A stretch of 24,097 nucleotides of DNA from an uncultured Collinsella sp. GTDB lineage: Bacteria > Actinomycetota > Coriobacteriia > Coriobacteriales > Coriobacteriaceae. The stretch spans positions 1 through 24,097 of the forward strand of contig USMH01000002.1 in assembly GCA_900555745.1 (NCBI GenBank), written 5' to 3'. The position numbers and the translations under genes were made by a program. Under the pieces are notes generated by a model that had not been told where the DNA came from, did no database searches, and was given only the letters and a program-made list of their open reading frames with translations. How positions within the stretch are numbered: the first letter of the stretch is position 1; each line of letters begins with the position of its first letter. Shown here in pieces: positions 7,743-16,028 of this stretch.

Positions 7743-8380
7743 TTCGGGCCGCCTGGGCGCGTGATCTGGTAGAGCAGCGCGTTCATAATGGCGGCCGCCA
7801 CGGTCGAGCCGCCCTTGCGACCCCTCGCGACGATGGCCGGAACGCGTCGCGCGAGTAGCTCCTCTTTCGCCTCGACCACGTTCACAAACCCAACCGGCAC
7901 CCCAACGACGAGCGCGGGCGCGATCTTCCCCGCGTCCATGAGCTCGGCGAGGCGCAGAAGTGCTGTGGGAGCGTTACCGACGGCCACGATGAGCGGACCC
8001 TCGATGCCGCAAGCTTTGTCCATGCTCGCAACGGCGCGAGTCGTGTCCGCGGCGCGCGCAGCCGCGGCGACATCAGGGTCGGCCATGTAGCACACGGTCT
8101 TGCAGCCGAGCTTCGCGAGCGCGGGCTTGCTTATGCCTGCGAGCGCCATGTTCGTGTCGGTGAGCACCGTGGCCCCTGCGCGCAGTGCGTCGAGCGCACA
8201 GTGCGCGGCGTCATGGGTGAACACGAGGGAATCGGCGTACGAGAAGTCAGCAGTGGTGTGGATGACGCGCTTCACGACGGGCTCTTCGAGCGGCGGGAAC
8301 GTGCGGCCGCCGAGCTCTTCGGTGATGATCTCAAAGCTGCGACGCTCGATGTCGCCGGGCGCCATCTCCTTGGAATCCAT
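7739..8380 (-). CDS. cbiC: Cobalt-precorrin-8 methylmutase CbiC/CobH
   Basis: Moves the C11 methyl group to C12, giving (hydrogeno)cobyrinate. 213 aa, the usual length. Visible family features are the proton-transfer His41 in RVIHTTADF, DTNMALAGI, GNAPTALLRL, GVPVGFVNVVEAKEEL and the C-terminal RGRKGGSTVAAAIMNALL. The ATG directly follows the cobO stop with no gap, and GGAGTGGAG inside the cobO 3' end serves as ribosome binding site. The stop overlaps cbiJ. Assignment is firm. Confidence 0.96.
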   Translation of the reverse strand: MDSKEMAPGDIERRSFEIITEELGGRTFPPLEEPVVKRVIHTTADFSYADSLVFTHDAAHCALDALRAGATVLTDTNMALAGISKPALAKLGCKTVCYMADPDVAAAARAADTTRAVASMDKACGIEGPLIVAVGNAPTALLRLAELMDAGKIAPALVVGVPVGFVNVVEAKEELLARRVPAIVARGRKGGSTVAAAIMNALLYQITRPGGPK

Positions 8381-8896
8381 CTAGTACTCCACTCCTTCCC
8401 TTGCACATATCCCCTGCTCGTAGGGGTGTTTCTCGCACCGCATCTCGGTTATGTAGTCGGCCTTCTCCACGATCTTGCGGGAAGGCGCGCGCCCGGTGAG
8501 CGCTACTTCGACGCCGCGCGCGGACATATCGAGCGCGCGGTCCACGAGCGCCTCGTCGACAAGCCCCTTCGAAAGCGCGTCGAGCGCCTCGTCGAGCACG
8601 AGCAGCCCCTCCTGCGCGCCCTCGAGCTCGGCGAGCGCGGAAGCGAGGTTCCCATCGTGCAACTCGCGCGTCGCGGCAAGTTCTTCCGACGTCATGGACC
8701 AGGTAAACTTGTCCGACGCCTTCCCCGCGAACACGGGCACGCCGAAATGCTCGGCGAGCAGGCGCACCTCCCCGCTTTCGCCGTCTTTCAGGAACTGCAC
8801 GACGACGACGCGGCGGCCTGCGGCGAGCATGCGAAGGGCGAGGCCCATCGCCGCCGTGGTCTTGCCTTTGCCGTCGCCATGATACACGTGGATCAT
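8381..8896 (-). CDS. cobO: Corrinoid adenosyltransferase CobO/BtuR
   Basis: Transfers the 5'-deoxyadenosyl group of ATP to the Co(I) corrinoid, producing the adenosylated intermediate for CbiP and the later steps; cytoplasmic. 171 aa. The P-loop is GDGKGKTT (7-14), followed by VVVVQFLKDG, the acidic LLVLDEALDALSKGLV, and the C-terminal TGRAPSRKIVEKADYITEM plus KHPYEQGICAREGVEY, all diagnostic of the CobA/CobO/BtuR family (not PduO or EutT). The ATG overlaps the cbiP stop by 4 nt (ATGA). Confidence 0.96.
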   Translation of the reverse strand: MIHVYHGDGKGKTTAAMGLALRMLAAGRRVVVVQFLKDGESGEVRLLAEHFGVPVFAGKASDKFTWSMTSEELAATRELHDGNLASALAELEGAQEGLLVLDEALDALSKGLVDEALVDRALDMSARGVEVALTGRAPSRKIVEKADYITEMRCEKHPYEQGICAREGVEY

Positions 8897-10392
8897 ACGC
8901 CCTCCTCGATAATGCGGTAGACATACTCCATGTCGAGCGCCCCACGCACGGAGTCGGCCAGGCGGTCGAACTCGCGCGCACGGTGATCGGCCGCGGACAC
9001 CGCGCCCTCAGCACCCACGACGCTCTCGGGCAGGCCGCGCATGCGCGCGAGCGAGCGCGCGAGGGCGAGTGCCACCCCCGGTTCGTCGAACAGGCCGTGG
9101 AGATAGGTTCCGAACACGTTTCCGCAGGCCGCGCCTTCTGGTTTGCCGCCAATCGTGCCCGCAGGGGCGCAGGAGACGGTCGTTTCGCCGTCGTGAATCT
9201 CGTACCCGCGCGCCGTCATGCCGTTCCACACCGAGAACGCGCCTTGGGCGCCCGTGATGCGCAGCTCCGACTGGGCGAGGCGCTTTTCCTCCTTGAACAC
9301 CGTACTTGCAGGGATGAGCCCGAGCCCGCGCGCGGTGCCAGCGCCTTCCCTGCCGTGCGGGTCCGAAAGCTCGTCTCCCAAAAGCTGGTAGCCTCCGCAT
9401 ACGCCGAGCACCGGCGTGCCCGCGCCCGAAAGCGCGCGTACACAGGCTCCGATGCCGCTAGCCGCAAGCCAGCGCGCGTCGTCGACCGTGGACTTCGAGC
9501 CGGGAAGCACCACCAGGTCGGGTCGGCCCAGATCGGTCGTCGAGGAAACGTAGCGCACGCCCATGCCGGGCACGCGCGAAAGCGGGTCGAAGTCGGTGAA
9601 GTTCGACAGATGCGGAAGGCGCACGACGGCGACGTCGATGACGCCGCGCGCCTCGCGGGCAGATAGGCGCGGCGCGAGCGAGTCCTCGTCGTCCAGGTCG
9701 AGCGTAAGAAACGGCACGACCCCCACGACGGGAACCCCGCACATCTTCTCGAGCGGGGCCAAACCCGGGCGGAGGATTTCCACATCGCCGCGGAACTTGT
9801 TCACAACAAGCCCCCGCAAAAGCGCGCGATCCTCGGGCGCAAGGAGCGCGACCGTGCCGTAGAGCTGGGCAAATACCCCGCCTGGGTCGATGTCGCCCGC
9901 GAGCAGCACGGGGGAGGACACGGCGCGCGCGAGCCCCATGTTGACGATGTCGTTTTCGGCAAGGTTGATTTCGACGGGGCTGCCAGCGCCCTCGATGACG
10001 ATGACGTCGTTTTCCTCCGCGAGCGAATCGAACGCCTCCAAAATCTGCGGCATGAGCGCCTTCTTTCGCGCGAAGTAGTCCCTCGCAGCGAAGGCTCCCT
10101 GCGCCTTGCCGGCCACGATGAGCTGGCTTCGGTGGTCGCTTTCGGGCTTGAGCAGGATGGGGTTCATGCGCACGTCGGGCGCGATGCCGCACGCCTCGGC
10201 CTGCATGATCTGGGCGCGCCCCATCTCGAGCCCGTCGGCCGTGACACCGCTGTTGAGCGCCATGTTCTGGCTCTTGAAGGGAGCCACGCGCAGGCCGTCC
10301 TGCGAAAGCACACGGCACAGCCCCGCCGCAAGCAGGCTCTTCCCCGCGTTCGACATGGTGCCCTGGATCATGATGGGCTTCGCCCTACCCAC
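8893..10392 (-). CDS. cbiP: Adenosylcobyric acid synthase CbiP/CobQ (glutamine-hydrolysing)
   Basis: Amidates side chains b, d, e and g of adenosylcobyrinate a,c-diamide using glutamine and ATP. 499 aa, normal for the family. N-terminal dethiobiotin-synthetase-like ATPase: IMIQGTMSNAGKS (7-19), ENDVIVIEGAGSP. C-terminal type 1 glutamine amidotransferase: nucleophile Cys332 in LGVCGGYQLLGDEL and His in GTYLHGLF. Start: GTG at 10392, with AAGGAGG about 9 nt upstream and overlapping the cobD 3' end by 8 nt. The frame stays open for 46 more codons upstream, but that part is Arg-rich and lies inside cobD; ATG at 10425 is the alternative. Confidence 0.95.
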   Translation of the reverse strand: MGRAKPIMIQGTMSNAGKSLLAAGLCRVLSQDGLRVAPFKSQNMALNSGVTADGLEMGRAQIMQAEACGIAPDVRMNPILLKPESDHRSQLIVAGKAQGAFAARDYFARKKALMPQILEAFDSLAEENDVIVIEGAGSPVEINLAENDIVNMGLARAVSSPVLLAGDIDPGGVFAQLYGTVALLAPEDRALLRGLVVNKFRGDVEILRPGLAPLEKMCGVPVVGVVPFLTLDLDDEDSLAPRLSAREARGVIDVAVVRLPHLSNFTDFDPLSRVPGMGVRYVSSTTDLGRPDLVVLPGSKSTVDDARWLAASGIGACVRALSGAGTPVLGVCGGYQLLGDELSDPHGREGAGTARGLGLIPASTVFKEEKRLAQSELRITGAQGAFSVWNGMTARGYEIHDGETTVSCAPAGTIGGKPEGAACGNVFGTYLHGLFDEPGVALALARSLARMRGLPESVVGAEGAVSAADHRAREFDRLADSVRGALDMEYVYRIIEEGV

Positions 10393-11608
10393 GGGTATCG
10401 ACCTCCTTCTCCGAGCCTCGGCCATCCGCGCCCGCCATAACGCCGCTGCAAGAAGCGCCGCCCCGTTCGTCGGGTTCGCCTTCGCCCGATGCGCCTTCCG
10501 CCCGAAGCGCGCGGCTGAACGCCATCGCAAGCCGGGCGTTCTCCTTGCGCGTGCGCACCGCGACGCGGCACCAGGAACGGGACAGTACCGAAAACGAGTC
10601 GCACGTGCGGACCAAAACCCCCTGTTTATACAGGCGCTCGGGGATGTCTTTCGCCGGCGTGCGGACTAAAAGGAAGTTCGCATCCGACGGCACGACGGAA
10701 AGCCCGAGCGAGGAGAGCTCGTGGGAAAGCCACGCTCGCTCGCCCGCCAGTACATCGCGCGTGCGCGAGACGTATTCGACGTCTTCCAGGGCGGCGATGC
10801 CCGCGGCCTCGGCGACCGAGGAGACGGGCCATGCCTGTCCCGCCCGGCGAATCCCCTCGATGAGTTGGGCGTTTCCGCTGATCAGATATCCCAACCGCAA
10901 CCCCGCCATTCCGTAGAGCTTGGTGAACGCGGAGAGCACGGCCACATGGCGCGAACACGCGGCGCGTGCGGCCACGCTCCTTTCGCGGGCGTCGGGCGCA
11001 AATCCGAGGAAGCACTCGTCCACGACGAGCAACGCGCCCGCCTGCTCGCAGCGGAAAGCCGCGGCATCGATCACGCGGGGGTCGACGAGGCGCCCCGTCG
11101 GGTTATTCGGATTGCAGAGGTACGCCACGTCTCCCGGCCCCTCGATCGCGCGGGCGAAGGAGGCGGGCACGTCGAAGTCGTCCGCTTCGGAGAGCGGGAA
11201 CTCCTGCACGCATGCGCCGTAGTACGATGCCGCCTCCGCATAGTCAGAGAACGTCGGTGCGCACACGACGATGCGTTTCGGGCGTACCGCCGCGGCGAGC
11301 CGCCAGATGATGTCGGACGCGCCCGCGCCGCAGACGATAGTATCTTCGGGAATGCCCTGGGCGCGCGCTAGGGCGCGAACGAGGGCGAGGCTTTCCCTAT
11401 CGGGGTAGGCGTCGATTCGAGAAAGCGCCTTGCAAGCTGCGGCGACGGCGCGCGGCGAGGGGCCTGCCGGATTCACGTTCACCGAGAAGTCAATGAGGTC
11501 GGAGGCGCCCCCTTCGCAAGCGATGCCGAGCGATTGCGAGCTGCCCCCATGCGTACGGGCGCGCAGGATTCCCCCGGCAGCCCGGAGCGCGGCATGGTCT
11601 TTCCTCAT
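10385..11608 (-). CDS. cobD: L-threonine-O-3-phosphate decarboxylase CobD (PLP-dependent)
   Basis: Makes (R)-1-amino-2-propanol phosphate, the linker joined to the corrinoid by CbiB. 407 aa, fold-type I aminotransferase relative. Seen: DFSVNVNPAGPS (40-51), CNPNNPTG (165-172), Asp197 in VVDECF, PLP lysine Lys230 in SAFTKLYGMAGLRLGY. The early segment and its neighbours cbiB and cbiP separate it from histidinol-phosphate aminotransferase (HisC), the main alternative. The C-terminal ~35 residues are Gly/Ser/Glu-rich and beyond the usual family end. Start ATG 11608 overlaps the cbiB stop (ATGA); the frame is open further upstream only as a shadow of cbiB. Confidence 0.92.
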   Translation of the reverse strand: MRKDHAALRAAGGILRARTHGGSSQSLGIACEGGASDLIDFSVNVNPAGPSPRAVAAACKALSRIDAYPDRESLALVRALARAQGIPEDTIVCGAGASDIIWRLAAAVRPKRIVVCAPTFSDYAEAASYYGACVQEFPLSEADDFDVPASFARAIEGPGDVAYLCNPNNPTGRLVDPRVIDAAAFRCEQAGALLVVDECFLGFAPDARERSVAARAACSRHVAVLSAFTKLYGMAGLRLGYLISGNAQLIEGIRRAGQAWPVSSVAEAAGIAALEDVEYVSRTRDVLAGERAWLSHELSSLGLSVVPSDANFLLVRTPAKDIPERLYKQGVLVRTCDSFSVLSRSWCRVAVRTRKENARLAMAFSRALRAEGASGEGEPDERGGASCSGVMAGADGRGSEKEVDTRG

Positions 11609-12579
11609 GCCATCGCCCCCACGGCGAGCACGACCGCCGCGCGCGCGGCGCCGAAGACGACGAGCGCGCATACGGACGCGGCGAGCATGAGCCTTGTCGC
11701 CCGGGCGATGTCGCCCCACTCGATTTCGCGGGACGCGTCGCCTATCGTCGGTTTCTCAACGAGCTTGCCGAAATACACCGCGGGTCCTGCCAAGCGCAGC
11801 CCGAGCGCGCCCGCGCACGCCGACTCGGTCTGCGCCGCGTTCGGGCTCGCATGGCGACGCCTGTCGCGGCGCCAGATGCGCGCCGCCCCGCGCGCGTCGA
11901 GCCCGACGATCGGGCACACGGCGATCATGAACAAGGCCGATAAGCGCGAGGGAATCCAGTTCACCGCATCGTCGAGGCGCGCCGAGGCGCAGCCGAAGTC
12001 GATGTAGCGCTCGTTTTTGTAGCCCACCATGCTGTCGAGCGTGTTCACCGCCTTGTACGCCATGCCCAAGGGCGCACCCCCGATCATAAGGTAGAAAAGC
12101 GGCGCGATAACGCCGTCGCTCGCGTTCTCCGCCACCGTTTCCACGGCGGCGCGCGCGACGCCCTGCTCGTCGAGAACAGACGTGTCGCGTCCCACGATGA
12201 GCCCGACGGCTTCGCGCGCCGCGACAAGGCCGCCCTTCGAGAACGCGCGGGCCACGGCCAGGCTCTGGCGGCGCAGCTCGCATGTCGCGAGAATCTGATA
12301 GCTCGCCCATGCCTCGACCACGAAGCGCAAGCCGGAGTGAACCATGCCGCAAAGATGTAGGATACCCCAGGTCAAAAGCCCACACGCAAGCGGAAGCGCC
12401 ACGGCGAGCACAAGCCCTGCAGCACGCGTGCCCGCGGACGTTTGCGGGAATGCGTGCCGCAGGCGGCCTTCGGCCCACGTGATCGCGCGCCCCATGGCGA
12501 CGACGGGATGGGGAAGCCAGCGCGGATCGCCGAAGGCAAGGTCGGCCGCGAACCCGGCGGCGACGGCAAGAATCGTCAT
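11605..12579 (-). CDS. cbiB: Adenosylcobinamide-phosphate synthase CbiB/CobD-type membrane protein
   Basis: Joins aminopropanol phosphate to adenosylcobyric acid at the inner membrane. 324 aa, family length. N-terminal GFAADLAFGDPRWLPHPVVAMGR is the family signature; VETVAENASDGVIAPLFYL (close to 160-180) and GMAYKAVNTLDSMVGYKNE follow. Several hydrophobic segments are visible: the N-terminus, LVLAVALPLACGLLTWGILHL, and the C-terminal VCALVVFGAARAAVVLAVG. Start ATG 12579 shares one base with the TGA of the upstream gene (TGATG). The ribosome binding site is weak, so translation probably relies on coupling. Confidence 0.95.
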   Translation of the reverse strand: MTILAVAAGFAADLAFGDPRWLPHPVVAMGRAITWAEGRLRHAFPQTSAGTRAAGLVLAVALPLACGLLTWGILHLCGMVHSGLRFVVEAWASYQILATCELRRQSLAVARAFSKGGLVAAREAVGLIVGRDTSVLDEQGVARAAVETVAENASDGVIAPLFYLMIGGAPLGMAYKAVNTLDSMVGYKNERYIDFGCASARLDDAVNWIPSRLSALFMIAVCPIVGLDARGAARIWRRDRRRHASPNAAQTESACAGALGLRLAGPAVYFGKLVEKPTIGDASREIEWGDIARATRLMLAASVCALVVFGAARAAVVLAVGAMA

Positions 12580-13580
12580 CACCGGGCATCGCCCCCCGAA
12601 GCGGGGCGAACGTCGCGAAGGCAGCGCCCATCCCAGGTGGCGGCCCATGCGCCGCCCGGCTCGGTATGCACGTCGAAGTATCCCATTTTCGGGACAGCTA
12701 GCTCGGAGAGCAGCGCTTTCACGGTACCCGCGTGAACGACGAAGACGGCGCGCCCACTCCCCTGGGCGCGCTCCGATTCGCACGCCTCCCGAAACGCCGC
12801 GATGACGCGGCGGGTGAAATCGCTCTTGCCCTCGCCATGCGGGCAGCGCGTCTCGCACCAGGAGTCTACCCAGGCGCGGTAGCGCGCATCCTCTTTAAGC
12901 TCGGCGGCGCTTCGCCCCTCGAAGTCGCCGAAATCCATCTCGCGCAGACCGGGGCACGCCACAAGCTCCGCGTTCGGGAAGAGGATGCGCGCCGTCTGGT
13001 CGGTGCGGGCCATGCCGCTCGTGATAACACGGAACACGTCACGATCGCACGCGAGGTCGCGCAAAGCGCGCTCGCCCGCGCTCGACAGGGGCTCGTCGGT
13101 GCCCGCCCCGCTGTAGCGATGATCTTCCGTGCCCGCCGTGGCACCATGGCGCACGAAGACGACTTCCAAAGGCGCGCCCGCGCCCTGCGACCCTCGAGGC
13201 GCATCGGCAAGGTTTCCTTTGATGACCTGGGGTATCCCGCACGTCATGCGCACGACGACGTCGGCGCGCGCAGCGAGCGCGCATCCCAGGCGCCCCGCGC
13301 GCTCGCGCCATTGGGCGTCTTCCGCACGCATAGGGACAACCCCCGAGCCGACCAAAGGCAGAATCACTGCGTCGAAGCCGATCAGCCGCTCGAGCGCCCG
13401 GTCAGCGTCGAGCGCGCGTACGAGCTCCTCAGCACGGTACGCGACGCGGCCGGCAAAAGCCGCGGGCACGCCGCCCTCCGCAAGCTGCGCCGCGTCGACG
13501 AAATCGTCCGCCGCGAACCCGAGCTTTTCGCGCACGAAGGTCCTCTTCCCCGAATGCGCGCCACCTACCACGAGCATCAT
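12579..13580 (-). CDS. Fusion of a degenerate CobU-like domain with a CobC-like histidine phosphatase
   Basis: 333 aa, two domains. The C-terminal part (from about residue 139) is a histidine-phosphatase domain: VVFVRHGAT with the phospho-acceptor His in RHG (144-146), GLREMDFGDFEGRSAAEL, which is typical of alpha-ribazole phosphatase CobC, and VVHAGTVKALL with the second His. It likely dephosphorylates alpha-ribazole phosphate or adenosylcobalamin phosphate. The N-terminal ~125 residues resemble CobU (MMLVVGGAHSGK, LPLVGSGVVP, ADVVVRMTCGIPQVIKGN) but are shorter. The P-loop GGAHSGKR (6-13) has Arg where Ser/Thr binds Mg, and the CobU R-x2-HR motif is absent. An intact cobU lies two genes upstream. 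Start ATG 13580 overlaps the cobS stop (ATGA); ATG 13577 is equally possible. Confidence 0.85.
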   Translation of the reverse strand: MMLVVGGAHSGKRTFVREKLGFAADDFVDAAQLAEGGVPAAFAGRVAYRAEELVRALDADRALERLIGFDAVILPLVGSGVVPMRAEDAQWRERAGRLGCALAARADVVVRMTCGIPQVIKGNLADAPRGSQGAGAPLEVVFVRHGATAGTEDHRYSGAGTDEPLSSAGERALRDLACDRDVFRVITSGMARTDQTARILFPNAELVACPGLREMDFGDFEGRSAAELKEDARYRAWVDSWCETRCPHGEGKSDFTRRVIAAFREACESERAQGSGRAVFVVHAGTVKALLSELAVPKMGYFDVHTEPGGAWAATWDGRCLRDVRPASGGDAR

Positions 13581-14344
13581 AGGAGCATGCCCCCCGCCAC
13601 CAGCATGGCAAGCATCGCGAGCTCGGCCCATTGCAGAAACCATCCGGCCAAATCCCCCGTCACCCCGCCGAAGCGGGACAGGGCAACATGGCGGTACCAC
13701 GCGAGCGCCAAAAGCCCCGCCACCACCATAAGGGCGCCGACGGCCTGAGTGCACGCGACCATCCCTGCAGCCGAAGCCGCAGCGAAAGCGCAAAGCGGCA
13801 CGACGATCGCCGCGCGCTTCTTCGAAGGCGAGAGCCCCGCGGCCATGCCATCCGCCCGCGCGGCAGGCCAGCATTCAACGGCGAGCCCCGAAAGCGAGCG
13901 GGAGAACACGAGCGAGCACAGAAGCGCGAGGAACGCCCCCGCCGTAAGCGGCAGCGCGGTGAACAGGGAAAACTGCAGAATAAGGTACACAACAACACCG
14001 ATGACCCCAAAGGCGCCCGCCCGCGGGTCGTGCATGATCTCGAGCTTTCGCTCGCGCGGGGCCCAGCTTGCTAGCGCATCGGAGGTGTCGCAGAGCCCGT
14101 CTAGGTGGATGCCTCCCGTCACCGCCACAGGCAGCGCCACGAGCACGGCCGCGACGATGGTCGCGGGCACGCCGAGCAGGTTCGCAACGTGTCCCCACGC
14201 CGTCATGAGGAAGCCTTCCGCAAGGCCCACCAGGGGAAACGCGGCAAGCGCATGGGTTGATCCGAAATCGGTCCAGGCCGATTTCGGGACGGGGATGCGC
14301 GAGAACGTTCCAAACGCCGCGCCGATTGCCTCTGCTATCTTCAC
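13577..14344 (-). CDS. cobS: Adenosylcobinamide-GDP ribazoletransferase (cobalamin synthase) CobS
   Basis: Integral membrane enzyme joining adenosylcobinamide-GDP with alpha-ribazole (phosphate). 255 aa, usual length. Marks: TFSRIPVP near the N-terminus, GGIHLDGLCDTSDAL (Asp-rich Mg site), IMHDPRAGAFGVIGVV, and the C-terminal RFGGVTGDLAGWFLQWAEL. Multiple hydrophobic spans lie between them. Start GTG 14344 forms a GTGA overlap with the cobU stop and has AAGGA 8-9 nt upstream. It directly precedes the phosphatase fusion, which would act on its substrate or product. Confidence 0.95.
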   Translation of the reverse strand: MKIAEAIGAAFGTFSRIPVPKSAWTDFGSTHALAAFPLVGLAEGFLMTAWGHVANLLGVPATIVAAVLVALPVAVTGGIHLDGLCDTSDALASWAPRERKLEIMHDPRAGAFGVIGVVVYLILQFSLFTALPLTAGAFLALLCSLVFSRSLSGLAVECWPAARADGMAAGLSPSKKRAAIVVPLCAFAAASAAGMVACTQAVGALMVVAGLLALAWYRHVALSRFGGVTGDLAGWFLQWAELAMLAMLVAGGMLL

Positions 14345-14889
14345 CTTGTAGGTCCTTCGCCTTTCATCCACACGGGAATCCCGCATACCACTTCGACTGC
14401 GCGGTCGGCCAGCGCCGCCACGCCCGCGTTCACGCGCGCGAGCGCGCGCCTCCATGCCTCGGTCCCCTCATCGTAGCGCATCCCATCGGCGAACACGTCG
14501 ACGGTGACCACCACCGTATACGCAGCGGCCTGAGCGAGCCGTTCGATGCCTCCGAGCACCTCGCGCGCCGCAGCGTCGGGGTCACGTGGGGACAAGCCGC
14601 CTTCCGCGAAGAGCTCGTTCGCAACCAGGTTGCCCACGTCCTCCAAAAGAAGCGTGCAGCCGCACGGAAGCCCGGACGCTGCGGAGCCCACGTCACGCGT
14701 GCGCTCGAGGGTGGAAAACCCCTTGCCCTCGCGCAGCGCCCGATGGCGCGCGATGCGGCGGGCGCCCTCTTCCCCGAAGGGCTCCATCGTTGCCAGATAC
14801 ACGCGGGGGCCGTCGTGCCCGAGGCACAGGGACTCGGCGTAGGCGCTCTTGCCGCTCGCGGCGGCGCCGATGACGAGCGTTACCGTCAT
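14341..14889 (-). CDS. cobU: Adenosylcobinamide kinase / adenosylcobinamide-phosphate guanylyltransferase CobU
   Basis: Phosphorylates adenosylcobinamide and transfers GMP to it, activating the nucleotide loop end. 182 aa, family length. All core motifs are intact: P-loop GAAASGKS (8-15), VYLATMEPFGEE, RRIARHRA with guanylylated His49, LLLEDVGNLVANELFAE, and the C-terminal CGIPVWMKG. This makes it the functional CobU of the operon, in contrast to the altered CobU-like domain fused to the phosphatase two genes downstream. Start ATG 14889 overlaps the cobT stop by 4 nt. Confidence 0.95.
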   Translation of the reverse strand: MTVTLVIGAAASGKSAYAESLCLGHDGPRVYLATMEPFGEEGARRIARHRALREGKGFSTLERTRDVGSAASGLPCGCTLLLEDVGNLVANELFAEGGLSPRDPDAAAREVLGGIERLAQAAAYTVVVTVDVFADGMRYDEGTEAWRRALARVNAGVAALADRAVEVVCGIPVWMKGEGPTR

Positions 14890-16028
14890 TTCCCGGCCTC
14901 GAAATGCTCGTAAGCAGCCATGCCAGTCGCCGTGAACGTCTTCCCATCCCGGTACACACGCAGCGCCGAATCCAGAAGGGGCAGATACGCCATGGCGCCC
15001 GCGCCCTCGCCCAAATGCATGCCTGCGTCGAGGGGTGCCTTTATGCCGAGCTCGCGAAGGAGCTCCCGGCTTGCGGGTTCGCTTGATGCGTGGGTGCCCA
15101 CGAGGTAACCCAAGGCGTTGGGGCACAGGCGCGCCGCGCACAGGGCCGCCGTGCAGGATATGACCCCGTCGAGGAGCGCTGGCGTCTTCGAGGCCGCGGC
15201 CCCCAGGTAGAAGCCGCACATCGCCGCGATGTCGAAGCCGCCCACCTTCGAGAGCACATCGATCGGGTCGGCGGGATCGGGCGAGTTCGCATCGATAGCG
15301 CGCTCGACCACGTCGCGCTTGCGCGCGAGCGAGGCGTCCGAGAGCCCCGCGCCGCGCCCGACGAGGCTCCGCGCGTCCGCCCGGATGAGCACTGCGGCCA
15401 CCGCCGCCGAGGTGGTCGTGTTGCCGATGCCCATCTCGCCCGCGGCGAGAAGGCGCACGCCGGCGCGGGCAAGCCCGCACGCGACGGCGATTCCGACTTC
15501 GATCGCGCGCACGGCCCCATCGCGAGACATAGCGGGGCCGTGCGCGATGTTGCCGCTCCCCCGCCGCACGTTCGCGCGTACCATGCGCGCGTCTTCTATG
15601 CCCCGGGCCATACCCACGTCGACGGGCACGACCTCGGCACCCGCGAACGCCGCCATGCGGCAGGCGCTCGTGGCTCCCTCGCACATGTTGCGCGCGACGG
15701 CTCGCGTCACGTCTTGTCCGCTTTGCGACACGCCTTCGGCAACGACCCCGTTGTCGGAGAAGAATACTGCGAGCACACGGGGAAACTCGGCCACCTCGGC
15801 GCTCCCCTGAGCTGCGGCGATACGCGCGACGGCGTCTTCAAAGTCGCCCAATCCCCCCAAGGGGTGCGCGATGGAGTCCCACGCGGCGTACGCGGCGGCG
15901 CGGGCGCACTCGTCTGCGGGCGCGATCCGGGAGAGCGCGGCTTCGAGCACGGCGCCCGGCGCCGACGAGAACGCGTGCTCGACTTCCTCGCGGATGCAGG
16001 CAAGCGCGGTTTCGGTTGCTTCAGCCAT
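14886..16028 (-). CDS. cobT: Nicotinate-nucleotide--dimethylbenzimidazole phosphoribosyltransferase CobT
   Basis: Activates the lower-ligand base by forming alpha-ribazole 5'-phosphate (or an analogue). 380 aa with FFSDNGVVAEGVSQSGQDVT, LLAAGEMGIGNTTTSAAVAA, KVGGFDIAAMCGFYLGAA and the catalytic Glu341 in GEGAGAM. Start: ATG 16028, with AGAGGAG 5 nt upstream; it overlaps the cbiA stop by 8 nt. An upstream in-frame extension lies inside cbiA and is not needed. No BluB or BzaA-F gene is in the window, so the lower ligand must come from elsewhere or from uptake. Confidence 0.95.
   Translation of the reverse strand: MAEATETALACIREEVEHAFSSAPGAVLEAALSRIAPADECARAAAYAAWDSIAHPLGGLGDFEDAVARIAAAQGSAEVAEFPRVLAVFFSDNGVVAEGVSQSGQDVTRAVARNMCEGATSACRMAAFAGAEVVPVDVGMARGIEDARMVRANVRRGSGNIAHGPAMSRDGAVRAIEVGIAVACGLARAGVRLLAAGEMGIGNTTTSAAVAAVLIRADARSLVGRGAGLSDASLARKRDVVERAIDANSPDPADPIDVLSKVGGFDIAAMCGFYLGAAASKTPALLDGVISCTAALCAARLCPNALGYLVGTHASSEPASRELLRELGIKAPLDAGMHLGEGAGAMAYLPLLDSALRVYRDGKTFTATGMAAYEHFEAGK

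Noticed and set aside
7206..8920. Long + strand open frames opposite cbiJ, cbiC and cobO
   Set aside because: Arg/His/Ala-rich products without family motifs, exactly opposite well-identified genes.
12580..12858. Upstream in-frame extension of cbiB (and similar extensions of cbiP, cobD, cobS, cobU, cobT, cbiA, cbiET, cbiD and the phosphatase fusion)
   Set aside because: These stretches lie inside the preceding gene, are Arg-rich, and family N-termini begin at the internal ATG/GTG starts that overlap the previous stops.
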